52,212 nucleotides of DNA from Pontibacter pamirensis. GTDB taxonomy: Bacteria > Bacteroidota > Bacteroidia > Cytophagales > Hymenobacteraceae. A program made the position numbers and the translations under genes. Each line of letters begins with the position of its first letter. Positions within the stretch are counted from its first letter, which is position 1. Below, in pieces: positions 17,243-25,747 of this stretch. The notes beneath the pieces were generated by a model. The model was not told the DNA's origin and did not search any database. It saw only the letters and a list, made by a program, of their open reading frames with translations. The stretch covers positions 1 through 52,212 of the forward strand of contig NZ_SSNI01000041.1 in assembly GCF_010015475.1 (NCBI RefSeq), given 5' to 3'.

Positions 17243-18469
17243 CTACAGGGAGTTTTCCTCCTCAATGCTCCTTTGGGTTTGCCGCATCAGCCGGCCCGCC
17301 GCCGCGGTGGGCGCGACGGCCTGGAGCTGCATGAGCATCTGGTGCAGCTCGTGCCTTATCAGCCTGTCCCCCTGGCCGTAGTCCCACACCGGCAGGACGG
17401 TGTCGGTGAATATCTGATCAAAGGTCAGCTCCCTTGTGATGATCCGGACCTTCATCCCTTCGTTGCGGACGGAATCATCAGGAAAGTGGCATGCCCTGTA
17501 GGAGAGCAGTTTGAACACCGCCCTCAGGCTTTGGACGGCAGTGCCCGGATCATTTATACCGGGGCTCAGGGCCTTGATCGCCACCTCCTTCAGCTGCTTG
17601 AAGCCATAGAAGAAGTTCCACTCGATGGATTCCCCCTCATGCAGGTACACCAACTCCAGTATCCTCCCCATCACCTCCTCCGGCAGTTGCCTGCTTGCTT
17701 CCAGGACGGGGAGCCCCTGCAGGATGAACGTCCCGGGCGTGTGCAGCATACGCAGGGTGCAGTCGCACTCATCGCACAGCCGCAGCAGGGCGCCTTTGTC
17801 GAAACCTACATACACCCCCGGGGCAGCCGCAAAGGCAGGATGCCCCTTCCAGGAGGGGTCCGTCTCCGGGACGGCCTCCTGCCGTAGGCGGCAGGAGCGC
17901 ACTAGGGCTTCCTTCGTGTCCGTGTGTATCCTCCGGATAATAACCTCATACTTCACGGATTGGGTGATGTAGTGGATAAAGTATATGAAGAGGAAAATAT
18001 CGAAGACCGTCACGGCGATGAGCAGGTAGGTACTCAAGGCCGGTATCTGAACGCCGGAGTCTATGTCCCGGATCATGGTCAGCAAAAAGAGCGCGTACAC
18101 GATGGTGCCGATATAGATGCCGAGCACCACCTGCTGGAAGCGGTTGCCGATCAGCTGATCCAGTACACGGTTGCTCAGCTGGGAGGCTGCCTGGTTGAGC
18201 ACGATCATGACCATCGAGAAGCTGAAGACCGTAAGCGAGATGACCCCTGTGACAATGGCTGAAATAATGCTCCGGGCCGTTGTGGGGTCTTCCAGCCTGA
18301 GCCACTTCCACTGGGACTTGACCTGCTTGCCTTCCTCTGAGTAGTCGAACAGGATGGCCAGTGCCGAGAAGGCGAGGAAGAAGGCCCCAATCATTGCCGG
18401 GTAGAAGGCTATGCTGCTGACAACCTTATGGTAGTAGTACTGAACCTTGATACTGATGCTGCTCCACAT
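17243..18469 (-). CDS. DUF2254 membrane protein
   Basis: 408 residues with four helices in the N-terminal half (about 20-40, 65-90, 110-130 and 145-170) and a cytosolic C-terminal half. Typical DUF2254 signatures are visible: ARSIISAIVTG, VFSFSMVMIVLNQA and IKALSPGINDP. The biochemical role of the family is unknown. Here it lies between MscS-type and other ion-handling genes, so an envelope or osmotic role is a reasonable guess and no more. Confidence 0.9.
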   Translation of the reverse strand: MWSSISIKVQYYYHKVVSSIAFYPAMIGAFFLAFSALAILFDYSEEGKQVKSQWKWLRLEDPTTARSIISAIVTGVISLTVFSFSMVMIVLNQAASQLSNRVLDQLIGNRFQQVVLGIYIGTIVYALFLLTMIRDIDSGVQIPALSTYLLIAVTVFDIFLFIYFIHYITQSVKYEVIIRRIHTDTKEALVRSCRLRQEAVPETDPSWKGHPAFAAAPGVYVGFDKGALLRLCDECDCTLRMLHTPGTFILQGLPVLEASRQLPEEVMGRILELVYLHEGESIEWNFFYGFKQLKEVAIKALSPGINDPGTAVQSLRAVFKLLSYRACHFPDDSVRNEGMKVRIITRELTFDQIFTDTVLPVWDYGQGDRLIRHELHQMLMQLQAVAPTAAAGRLMRQTQRSIEEENSL

Positions 18470-18849
18470 AGAGTTTCATTTGATTGGCTGTGCGACACAG
18501 AGCCGGTGGGGCCTGCTGGAGGCATGTGTTGCCCGACCGCTGCCGCAGGACCAGAAGCACCGCCACAGCAACGCGTTTGGCAGCAGCACAGGCACCCGGC
18601 GGGCCTTCTTTTACTGACCGATAGTTTGATTTCCGCTATATTTACTTCTTTCGCCTTCTGTAGGTTCGGAAGATCTGGGACACGCTCTCCCGTAGCGGAA
18701 ACAAACTGAACCTGGTCCCACCTCATAACAAATTTTATGAACTGTGTTAGAAACTGTTTTAAAAGGTAATCAAGGATAAAAAAAGTGCCCACTTTGGTTA
18801 AGAAAGTTATTCGACCAACTAATCAAAACCTAGGTGAGCACCACTCAAA
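18470..18849. other. Spacer upstream of the DUF2254 gene
   Basis: About 380 bases holding no supported gene. AT-rich around 18730-18800; the promoter of the DUF2254 gene should lie nearer 18480-18600, but I see no consensus. Confidence 0.35.
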
Positions 18850-19240
18850 AGAAGCAAAAAAGGAAGCGTTGTCCAAGCGACATTAGCCAAAACGGCTGGA
18901 AAAAGTTCAAACAGGCATCAATGCTGTGTTTTATGTGGTAAAAACGGGTTGTAGCTGGCGCAGTTTGCCGCACGATCTTCCCCGCTGGCAAACGGCTTAC
19001 GGCTAATTCAACCGCTGGAGCAGGGACGGAACCTGGGAGTCCATCCATTGCTTCCTGGTCAAAAAGCTCCGCACCAAGGCAGCCCGCAGTGTTCGCCCAT
19101 CGGCTGGTATCTGGACTCGCAGCGCGTCAAAACCACGGCCTGTGGCGGCCGGCACCGGGGCTATGATGCAGGAAAGCAGATAAAGGGGCGCAAGCGCTTC
19201 AACCCAGTCAACAAAAGGGGAAAAAGAGTATTAACTGGAC
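18850..19240 (+). pseudogene. IS5-family transposase remnant
   Basis: Across three frames the plus strand reads blocks typical of IS5-type transposases in the correct order: DISQNGWKKF, GCSWRSLPHDLPRWQTAYG, FNRWSRDGTWESIH, SQRVKTTACGG and GYDAGKQIKGRKR. Stops and frameshifts separate them, and the C-terminal third with the last catalytic residue is missing. No terminal repeats can be paired. It is a dead remnant. Confidence 0.8.
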
Positions 19241-19278
19241 TGCGTACAAACATAGGATGTTAAATAGAAGCCGTTTCT

Positions 19279-19441
19279 AAAAGGAGTGCTATTTCGGACA
19301 AATGGACAAATAAGGAGGAATGCGCATTGTGGATGCAGGCGCGCAAAGGAATTGTGCAGCACTCCTTTTTGCTTAACTTTGGCGCATTAAGTTTGTTTTC
19401 ATAGCTTGGAAAGGGCAGAGGTCTTGCTTCTGCCCTTTTTT
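19279..19441 (+). ncRNA. Possible structured transcript with intrinsic terminator
   Basis: AAAAGGAGTGCT (19279-19290) is exactly complementary to 19358-19369, which would close a 67-nt internal region. A terminator hairpin (stem 19410-19419 with 19429-19438, followed by T's) ends it. Inside lies AAGGAGG directly before an ATG that opens a 16-codon frame. A small RNA or a leader for a tiny peptide is possible. No promoter is recognised. Confidence 0.25.
19410..19441 (+). terminator. Intrinsic terminator
   Basis: A 10-bp stem AAAGGGCAGA paired with 19429-19438, 9-nt loop and a following run of seven T's. It is the clearest plus-strand terminator in this stretch, with no annotated gene before it. 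Confidence 0.75.
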
Positions 19442-19523
19442 TAGGAGAATAGGCTTCTACCACCTTCCCTATTGGTTTTAATGATATTGCAACAATTCTG
19501 ATTCCGGGTAAGACCTAAAAGCA

Positions 19524-19550
19524 GAAAAGGACGCCTTTAGCGTCCTTTTC
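19524..19550. terminator. Hairpin, possible terminator
   Basis: GAAAAGGACGC (19524-19534) pairs with 19540-19550 across a 5-nt loop. A- and T-rich flanks on both sides would allow action on either strand. Confidence 0.5.
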
Positions 19551-19682
19551 CTAAAAATAGGATTCGAATAAACCGAAACCCTGCTTCTGATTATATTTAC
19601 GCCAACCCCGCCCTTAGGTTACGCCTTTGTTAAGGAAGGCACTGTTGGCCGCCGCGCGCTGGCAGCGGCTCTGTGAGTCGAG

Positions 19683-19790
19683 TGCTGCACCTTCTTCGAC
19701 TCCGGCGCCAAAACCGTGGAGGAGACAGCCAGGATACCGGGCACCGGCTACCGCTAAAGCGCCTGCGACACAGGGAGGGAGGCCGTTTAA
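19683..19790 (+). pseudogene. Resolvase C-terminal HTH remnant 3
   Basis: The plus strand reads CCTFFDSGAKTVEETARIPG, then YR and a stop, matching the better remnant at 4367-4483 (KTVEEIAKILGIG). The same convergent arrangement with an orphan small gene is kept, but in the opposite overall orientation. Several substitutions and a small deletion mark it as more decayed. Confidence 0.6.
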
Positions 19791-20036
19791 CTACAGGTGC
19801 GGCAGCTCAAATGTAGCCAGGTACTGCTCGGGCAGCGCCTGGCTGGTGAAGCCTTGCACGAACATAATCTCGTTGCAGGCAGGGTCATACCACATCTCGC
19901 AGAAGAAGCTGCCGATGTGGTAAAGCGCCAGCCCGTAGTTTCCCGCTGTGCGGGTGTCAAGGAAAGTGCCCCGCCTCCACACGGTGGCGACTCTTTCCTT
20001 CAGGGGCATGGCGTTGAACTCTAGCAGACACATCAT
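19791..20036 (-). CDS. Orphan small-protein family, copy 3 (81 aa)
   Basis: The start is set at ATG 20036 because MMCLLEFNAMPLKERVA aligns with MMNLQEFDNLPQDHKVA of copy 2; the longer upstream frame has no counterpart. The core is LALYHIGSFFCEMWYD and the C-terminus GFTSQALPEQYLATFEL. The frame is intact next to a decayed resolvase tail. Function unknown. Confidence 0.6.
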   Translation of the reverse strand: MMCLLEFNAMPLKERVATVWRRGTFLDTRTAGNYGLALYHIGSFFCEMWYDPACNEIMFVQGFTSQALPEQYLATFELPHL

Positions 20037-20220
20037 ACGTGCAATACGGCGGCAGGCTCCGTAAGTGTGCATTAAGGCCGGGTATAATGGGAAGGACCGT
20101 TTTTTCCCATACCAGGTATGATGAAGCGGAAGGGTGAGCCTTTTGCACCCCCCGTTGAATGCGCCCGTACACATGGGAAGTAAAAGTTAGGAAGTTTTCT
20201 GATTAGCAGGTTATTTAAAC

Positions 20221-20251
20221 AAAAAAGGCTCCTCATCGAGGAGCCTTTTTT
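20221..20251. terminator. Bidirectional intrinsic terminator
   Basis: AAAAAAGGCTCCTC (20221-20234) pairs perfectly with 20238-20251 around a 3-nt loop, with A and T runs in the stem base. It lies three bases past the stop of the 48-aa gene at 20254 and ends that minus-strand operon. Confidence 0.85.
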
Positions 20252-20253
20252 GT

Positions 20254-20400
20254 TTAATGCCCCTTAGCCGTTCGGCCTTCAGGCAAGCCTTTTCTCTGCT
20301 TCTCCTTCTCCTCTACTGCGGGAGCGGCCGTGCCTCTTTGCGGAGCCTCTTCCACAGGAGCCCCGCCATCAGACTCTGTTGATGTAAGCGGGGAAGTCAT
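20254..20400 (-). CDS. Small hydrophilic protein (48 aa), translationally coupled
   Basis: ATG at 20400 overlaps the TGA of the upstream gene in an ATGA, the usual sign of coupled translation. The product is charged and Pro/Ala/Glu-rich (MTSPLTSTESDGGAPVEEAP at the start, then EEKEKQRKG) with no hydrophobic segment. It stops just before a strong terminator. The overlap and position make it a credible gene although it is short and unrecognised. Confidence 0.6.
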   Translation of the reverse strand: MTSPLTSTESDGGAPVEEAPQRGTAAPAVEEKEKQRKGLPEGRTAKGH

Positions 20401-20810
20401 GGAGGGTTCAACCAGAACGTTGTGCTGGCTTTCAGGTACTTATTGTGGGGGTAAAGGGTAAGGGTCCTGCGTGTTGCCTCGTGCTTGATGACGTAGCTGA
20501 CCCTGCCGTTTCGGAACCTGGCCTCACAGCCGTACACCGTGACGCCGCCTTCGCTCATAATCCTCCTGACGATCCTGTAAGTCTGCTTCCAGTTCCGCCC
20601 CTGAATGGCTATGCTCCCCTCATCTTCGCTGATGAGGATAGTCCCGGACGCCCGGGTGAAAACAGGCGGGTACCCGTTCCAAGTACTTTCTGAGAAATGG
20701 AGCGGAGCAGGCTGTGACCAGGAGGCAAGGCTGCAGAGGCAGAGCCACAGGACCAGACTGGTGGTGCCATAGCCGGACACGGCTGTGCAGCTGCTTCTCA
20801 GTCTCTTCAT
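20397..20810 (-). CDS. Exported protein of unknown function (137 aa)
   Basis: ATG at 20810 (MKRLRSSCTAVSGYG) gives a signal peptide with hydrophobic core LVLWLCLCSLA and likely cleavage after ASWSQ. The mature part, about 105 residues, is predicted mostly beta with repeated short polar strands and lysine- and arginine-rich loops. A longer frame from 20867 would place 19 charged residues before the signal and is rejected. First gene of a two-gene unit with the 48-aa gene. No family recognised. Confidence 0.65.
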   Translation of the reverse strand: MKRLRSSCTAVSGYGTTSLVLWLCLCSLASWSQPAPLHFSESTWNGYPPVFTRASGTILISEDEGSIAIQGRNWKQTYRIVRRIMSEGGVTVYGCEARFRNGRVSYVIKHEATRRTLTLYPHNKYLKASTTFWLNPP

Positions 20811-20853
20811 CGGTGGGAGCAAAGGAAAGACCCCCTTTGCCCCCACCCGTATT

Positions 20854-21087
20854 TTATCCTTCGTCATTTCGTCTTCGCTCCATCAGAAAAGCAATCAGAA
20901 CAAGGATGGCGGCGATGCAGGCACCCACAGCTGTTCCTCTCACAAAGACACTCCCACCCGGCAGCCGCTCAACACCAGGGAGAGCAGCAGGTACACGGCG
21001 CACCTGGCCGGGGCTCTTGTCCCGCTTACCATAGGCTTTTTCTGTACCTACGGCCTCCCTGCCATATTGGCCGTGCACGCACGTCAT
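20854..21087 (-). CDS. Possible small protein with C-terminal membrane helix
   Basis: A 77-codon frame whose last 30 residues form a good helix (VGACIAAILVLIAFL) followed by positive charges (MERRRNDEG). The N-terminal half is Gly/Arg-rich and not protein-like, so the true gene may start later. It ends 43 bases upstream of the exported-protein gene on the same strand. Confidence 0.3.
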   Translation of the reverse strand: MTCVHGQYGREAVGTEKAYGKRDKSPGQVRRVPAALPGVERLPGGSVFVRGTAVGACIAAILVLIAFLMERRRNDEG

Positions 21088-21205
21088 TTTCCGTGCAGCC
21101 GTTCCGCCCCCGGTAAACCGGAGGGCTAACCTTTCCGGCAGGGCAGGGTATACTGTTTTACATTGACAATTAAGAAGAGGAGCCTGAAATTAAGAAAAAT
21201 CCTGT

Positions 21206-22147
21206 ATGCGATTAGTGACTGTAAAGGCCCCTGCCGGACAGGGGAGGGAAGTGGTGGAAATAGCGCTGGAGGCGGGGGTTTCCCACGTCTCCATGCACCA
21301 GGCAACGGAGTACTTCTCCGACCGGGAAGAGGAAACCAGGGACGTGGTGGAGGTGGCGACGGCCACGCCAAAGGCCAAGGAGTTTATCGAGGCCCTGATG
21401 CTCTCCTCCTGCTACGAGCCCCACACCTACACCTTTACCGTCCAGCACCCCGAGTCCCTGTTCGGCTCCGAGCCCCCGGAGACGGAGACCCACCCTGTCA
21501 CCAGGCCTACGACAGATGTGTACGAGGAGCTCTGGCAGTTCACGAAGGTGACGGGGAGCCTGGTGGGCAGGGTGTTCCTCTCCTCCGTGCTGCTGGCCTA
21601 CGGGATGGTCCAGGACATGCTGCCGCTCATCATCGCGGGCCTGCTGTTTCTGCCTTACCACCACCACATGCTGGCAACAGGCCTGGGAGTGGTGCTGAGG
21701 GAGTGGCGCCTGCTGCGGCAGGGGCTGCTGGCGCTGCTGCTGACCACTGCCCTGATTCTGCTGGCAGGTATGTGCGTGGCGGTCTTTACAAAGCCTCCTG
21801 TCGGCTGGGAGGAGTTCGGCAGCCCCGTGTCCGGCTTCTTGCTGTCCACCGCCATCGGCGTCGCCGCCGGGCTGGGCGCCGTGGATGACGCCGGGCGAAG
21901 GGAGCTCATCGGCCTTGCCGCCACGGCGCATATCTCCGTGTACCCGGCCTGGTTCGGGCTCAGGCTCATCTTCGGTTTTGATGAGGGGGACAAGTGGGCC
22001 GAGCACCTGCTTACCTTCGGTATCAACGTCACCTCCCTGACCCTTGCCGCCGGCATCACCTTTGGCTTGATGCGCATGAAGGGCCGGGGCATCCGGCGCT
22101 TTGTGATGGACATGAACAAGAGGAAGGAGCAGCGTGGTCCGGCGTAG
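21206..22147 (+). CDS. DUF389-like integral membrane protein
   Basis: 313 residues. About 1-85 form a soluble alpha/beta domain that opens MRLVTVKAPAGQGREVVEIA, as in DUF389 proteins. The remainder has six or so helices, including VFLSSVLLAYGMVQDMLPLIIAG (in two parts) and a GLGVVLREWRLLRQG loop that parallels the conserved DUF389 core. The family's role is not established. A terminator hairpin follows at 22195-22236. Confidence 0.65.
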   Translation: MRLVTVKAPAGQGREVVEIALEAGVSHVSMHQATEYFSDREEETRDVVEVATATPKAKEFIEALMLSSCYEPHTYTFTVQHPESLFGSEPPETETHPVTRPTTDVYEELWQFTKVTGSLVGRVFLSSVLLAYGMVQDMLPLIIAGLLFLPYHHHMLATGLGVVLREWRLLRQGLLALLLTTALILLAGMCVAVFTKPPVGWEEFGSPVSGFLLSTAIGVAAGLGAVDDAGRRELIGLAATAHISVYPAWFGLRLIFGFDEGDKWAEHLLTFGINVTSLTLAAGITFGLMRMKGRGIRRFVMDMNKRKEQRGPA

Positions 22148-22194
22148 AGGAGAAGCGGGGCGTAAGGGGCCGGGGTGTGGGCGGGCTCCATGAG

Positions 22195-22236
22195 AAAGGG
22201 ACTCACGGCGCTGCTTGCCGCCAGAGTCCCTTTTGT
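22195..22236 (+). terminator. Intrinsic terminator of the DUF389-like gene
   Basis: AAAGGGACTC (22195-22204) pairs with 22224-22233, with an inner GGCG/CGCC pair and TTTT at the 3' side. Forty-eight bases after the stop codon at 22147. Confidence 0.8.
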
Positions 22237-22416
22237 ATGAAAAAGCATGTTTCTGTATACCCCTCTTCCCATCCCTTTGTTATCCTCTCCTCCGCGTGCG
22301 CGAAGAGCAAAGTGCCCCGTTGAAAGCCGTAAAAGCTGCAAAAGGCACGGTTACTGACAGGTCACACACACCGCCGGCTGCGGCATGCCGCCTTATTCCA
22401 GGCTTGGAAGCACCTT

Positions 22417-23496
22417 CTACCCGGCGCCCAGGCGGTGCGGCGTGTCGGCGGCGCCTGCGTCCAGGGGCTCCGCCTCCAGCACGTCCTCCACGTACAGCTC
22501 CTTTACCACCACCAGGAGGACGGCCAGGATGGGGGCGGCCAGCAGCAGCCCCAGCCCGCCCTGCAGCAGGCCCAGCAGCACCTGGAAGAAAAGCAGCAGG
22601 GCGGGCGGCAAGTCACCCGCCCGCTTAAAGATAAGGGGGGCGAGCACATAGCTCTCCACTATCTGAATGCCGCCGTATATCAGGAGCACGTACAGTGCCA
22701 TCTGCCCTCCCTCCGTCAGGGCGACGAGCAAGGCGGGCACCCCTGCTATCCAGGGGCCGATGTTAGGCACGAAGGCGAAGAGGAAGGCGATAAAAGCCAG
22801 GGCAAAAGCGAGCGGCAGGCCGATGAGGCTGTAGCCGATGGCGGTGCTCACCCCGATGGCGGCCATGGCCAGCAGCATGCCCACCAGCCACTTGCGCAGG
22901 ATGGCGTAGCACTTGCCCAGCACCTCCAGCACCCGGCCCCGGCTGCGGACGGGGAAGAGCTTGGAGAGGCCCCGGGTGTAGAGGGAGGGGCTGGAGGCCA
23001 GGAAGAGGGCGGTGATGAGCACGATGAAAAAGTCGGCCAGGAACCCAAGCGTGGAGGAGAAGGCGCCCAGGAGGCCGGAGGCGATGTTTCCCCGTTCGGG
23101 AAGCACGCTTTCCGGGTCCTCGGGTATCTCCTCGACGAGGCGCTCGCCCCAGGTGCGCTCCTCCAGCCAGCCCTGCACCCGTTCCAGTGACTCGGGCAGG
23201 GTCTCCCGCATCTGGCCCACCTGCTCCCCGACGGTGGGGGCCAGCAGCCAGAAAGCCCCTACCAGCACCCCGAAGAAGAACAGCACCGAGAGCAGCAGCG
23301 CGATACCCCGCTTCATGTGGGTCTTCCCCTCCACCCAGTCGGTCATGCCGCAGAAGAGCACGGCCATGAGTATGGCCGCGAAGATCAGCAGGAAGAAATA
23401 CCCATGGCTTCCCAGCAGGTAAAAACCCACTGCAATAAGCCCTGTGATAAGCGCCGCCACGGCAACGCGCTTGGAAAAGGCGTAGATATTATGCAT
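22417..23496 (-). CDS. AI-2E family transporter (PerM/YhhT-like)
   Basis: 359 residues with seven to eight helices and the family layout: two N-terminal pairs of helices, a long extracytoplasmic stretch (about 85-140) and a conserved C-terminal half with FAFVPNIGPWIAGVPALLVAL and YGGIQIVESYVLAPLIF. Family members export small molecules or exchange sodium and protons; the name AI-2 transporter is historical. Terminal residues after VVVKELYVEDVL are acidic and not conserved. Monocistronic. Confidence 0.9.
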   Translation of the reverse strand: MHNIYAFSKRVAVAALITGLIAVGFYLLGSHGYFFLLIFAAILMAVLFCGMTDWVEGKTHMKRGIALLLSVLFFFGVLVGAFWLLAPTVGEQVGQMRETLPESLERVQGWLEERTWGERLVEEIPEDPESVLPERGNIASGLLGAFSSTLGFLADFFIVLITALFLASSPSLYTRGLSKLFPVRSRGRVLEVLGKCYAILRKWLVGMLLAMAAIGVSTAIGYSLIGLPLAFALAFIAFLFAFVPNIGPWIAGVPALLVALTEGGQMALYVLLIYGGIQIVESYVLAPLIFKRAGDLPPALLLFFQVLLGLLQGGLGLLLAAPILAVLLVVVKELYVEDVLEAEPLDAGAADTPHRLGAG

Positions 23497-23952
23497 CCGT
23501 TGTTTGTTTAGAGGTGACAGCCTGTGCAGGCTTTATACTACACCTTACTTCTTTCCCTTACGCTGGGTTTTAGCCCGCTGCCCGCCGAAAAGTGTAACAT
23601 GAGGGGTGCAGGCCCGTTTATAAAGGAACCCATAGTGCAAAGACTCCCTGCTTCTGCAGGGTTTTTTTGTGCGCGGGGATGCGGAGCCTCCCTTCGAAGT
23701 GCTCTGTGGGGGCGCTTCCATGCCTTTGGCAGTGCCATGGCAAAAAGCATGGGACTGGTGATTTAGAGAAAAGCGGGAAAGGTTTCCCTGGCTGCCCCCG
23801 GTCACACTTTGCTGCAACTAAGCGGCTCTCATCCCGTCTGTTCTTTCCCCGTATGTTATTTAAGGCGCCCGAAAGGGAGGCACCTGATTTACCACTGGAG
23901 GCTTTTAGGCTTTTGAAGCTAGTATCAACCGTACAGATTTAAAACTATTTCC
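23497..23952. other. Spacer without a recognisable gene
   Basis: About 455 bases. Frames on both strands are short and lack motifs. A Phe/Gly-rich stretch near 23660 shows a T run but no stem. Confidence 0.35.
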
Positions 23953-24312
23953 ATGAGAGAAGCAGAAAACGAGCAGGGTGTGTGGAGCTCCATCAACATG
24001 AAAGAGTGGCAGAAAACCCCCTGCCTGCGGGAGAGAGTCGCAACTGAGTAGGATGTAGAGGCGGGAAGGGCAGTGTTCTTTATCGAATCCGAAGGAACGG
24101 GCATCCATCATGCTCCCTTAGCCATCGAGGCTCCTGCCCTGGCCTACCACGTAGACCGGGACACGGGGGAGAGGAGACTGGTTGTCGTCATACAGGGCGA
24201 GCAGGTGGACGAGCGGGAAGTGGCCGGGGTGCGCTACCCGGGCGGCGGCAACGGGCTGTGCACGCTGCAGGAGCTGGAGTTTGTCAGGGAGGAAAACAGA
24301 AACACCGCTTAA
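23953..24312 (+). pseudogene. Unrecognised gene (about 119 codons) with in-frame TAG
   Basis: ATG 23953 opens MREAENEQGVWSSINMKEWQ and meets TAG at 24049-24051 (codon 33). The same frame then runs without interruption for 86 codons to TAA, with protein-like content (VFFIESEGTGIHH, YHVDRDTGERRLVVVI, RYPGGGNGLCTLQELEF). A CAG to TAG change is the simplest cause. An internal start after the stop is possible, for example GTG in the AGRAV segment. No family recognised. Confidence 0.5.
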
Positions 24313-24457
24313 GCTGCCATAGCCCCGTTTCTATAGTTCCGCCACCGTTGCGGGTCCGGTAAGACCCTGAAGAGAACAAACCGGAGCTGACAGCGCGGGC
24401 ACCTTTGTGCAGGAACCTACGGCGGTGACCGCCCCTGCATGCTGTTTGCGCGTGAAA

Positions 24458-24509
24458 GCCTGCTTCCCAGTGCCTGCTGCCGCGCAGCAACAGGCACTGG
24501 GAAGCAGGC
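24458..24509. repeat. Perfect 19-bp inverted repeat upstream of MscS gene 2
   Basis: Bases 24458-24476 are exactly complementary to 24491-24509, and an inner CTGC/GCAG extends the stem. There is no T tract. It lies about 90 bases before the start at 24596 and may terminate, stabilise or regulate. Confidence 0.55.
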
Positions 24510-24595
24510 GCCCTAACCTTTCCCCGCTATCGGGGTATGAGTACGAATGGCTGCCTGTGTACATCCAGGGCCATCGTCACCTTTAACGAAAGCCT

Positions 24596-25675
24596 TTGGA
24601 AGAAAGAGAAACAGAGATACGCAGGGACACGGAGGAGCTGAAGCGAAACCCCAGGGTCCGCAGGGCACTCGAGCACTACAAGCCCGGGGAGCCGGGGAGG
24701 CAGGGGGAAGAGCCCGCTGCGCTGAAAGAGGAGCGAACGGCCCTTTGGGTGTACGGCCTGGTATTCGTGGGGGCCGGCGTCCTTTACTACCTCTTCCGGC
24801 TGGAGGCCTTCCCCATCCGGGGCCGCTACCTGCCGCTCCTGCAGAACCTGATGGCCGGCGCCATGCTGACGGCCGTGGTGCTGGTCACGGCCCGCCTGCT
24901 CAGGTCCCTGCTGGGCAGCAGGCTGGAGAGCCCCGCCACCCGCTATAACCTGAAGCGCATCGTGGACCTGGCCGCCGCCCTGCTCATTTTCTTCATCCTC
25001 GTCTCCGTCCTGTTTGTCAACTGGTACGCGGCCGTGGTGTCGCTGGGGGTCGCCTCCCTTATCCTGGGCCTTGCCCTGCAGAACCCCATCACCAGCTTCT
25101 TCGCCTGGGTCTACATCCTGGTCCGCAAGCCCTACGAGGTGGGCGACCGCATCAAGATAGGCCCCGCCACGGGGGATGTGATCGAGCTGGGCTACCTGGA
25201 CACCACGCTCTGGGAGTTCAGCGGCGACTACCTCACCGGCGACCACCCCAGCGGCAGGGTCATCCGCTTCGCCAACTCCAGGGTCTTCAGCGAGTACGTG
25301 ATCAACTACTCCTGGCCGCTCTTCCCCTACATCTGGAACGAGGTCAGGCTCTTCGTCTCGTATGAGAGCGACCTGCAGTGGGTGGGGGAAACCATGCGGC
25401 GCGTCGTGCAGGAGGACATCGGGCCGGAGATGGCGCGGCGGGTGGAGCTCTACCGCAGCCTCCTGCGGGAAACGCCCGTGGATGAGGTGGAGGTGCGGGC
25501 GGGCGGCTCGGTGGCCTTCAGCGCCCACGACAACACCTGGATCCGGGTGAGTGTGCGCTACCTGGTGGAGCCCAAGCAGTCGGGGCCCGTCAAGCGCAGG
25601 CTCTTCCATCGGATGATGGCCGAGCTCAAAAGCCAGCCGGAGCGGGTGATGTTCCCCAAGACCAACATGCGCTAG
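24596..25675 (+). CDS. MscS-family mechanosensitive channel 2
   Basis: 359 residues from a TTG at 24596; no in-frame ATG precedes the first helix. Four helices, then the pore helix and beta domain: SLGVASLILGLALQNPI, FAWVYILVRKPYEVGDRI, GDVIELGYLDTTLWEF. An insertion (about 205-220, SGDYLTGDHPSG) and the long C-terminal domain resemble the third MscS gene (47377-48588) more than the first. The absence of a signal peptide separates it from that gene. Confidence 0.85.
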   Translation: MEERETEIRRDTEELKRNPRVRRALEHYKPGEPGRQGEEPAALKEERTALWVYGLVFVGAGVLYYLFRLEAFPIRGRYLPLLQNLMAGAMLTAVVLVTARLLRSLLGSRLESPATRYNLKRIVDLAAALLIFFILVSVLFVNWYAAVVSLGVASLILGLALQNPITSFFAWVYILVRKPYEVGDRIKIGPATGDVIELGYLDTTLWEFSGDYLTGDHPSGRVIRFANSRVFSEYVINYSWPLFPYIWNEVRLFVSYESDLQWVGETMRRVVQEDIGPEMARRVELYRSLLRETPVDEVEVRAGGSVAFSAHDNTWIRVSVRYLVEPKQSGPVKRRLFHRMMAELKSQPERVMFPKTNMR

Positions 25676-25747
25676 CATACTGCAGAATGCCAATCACCGC
25701 GACGGCGCCAGCCTCCCTGGGGCCGCCGCTTTTCAAACCCGTAAACA

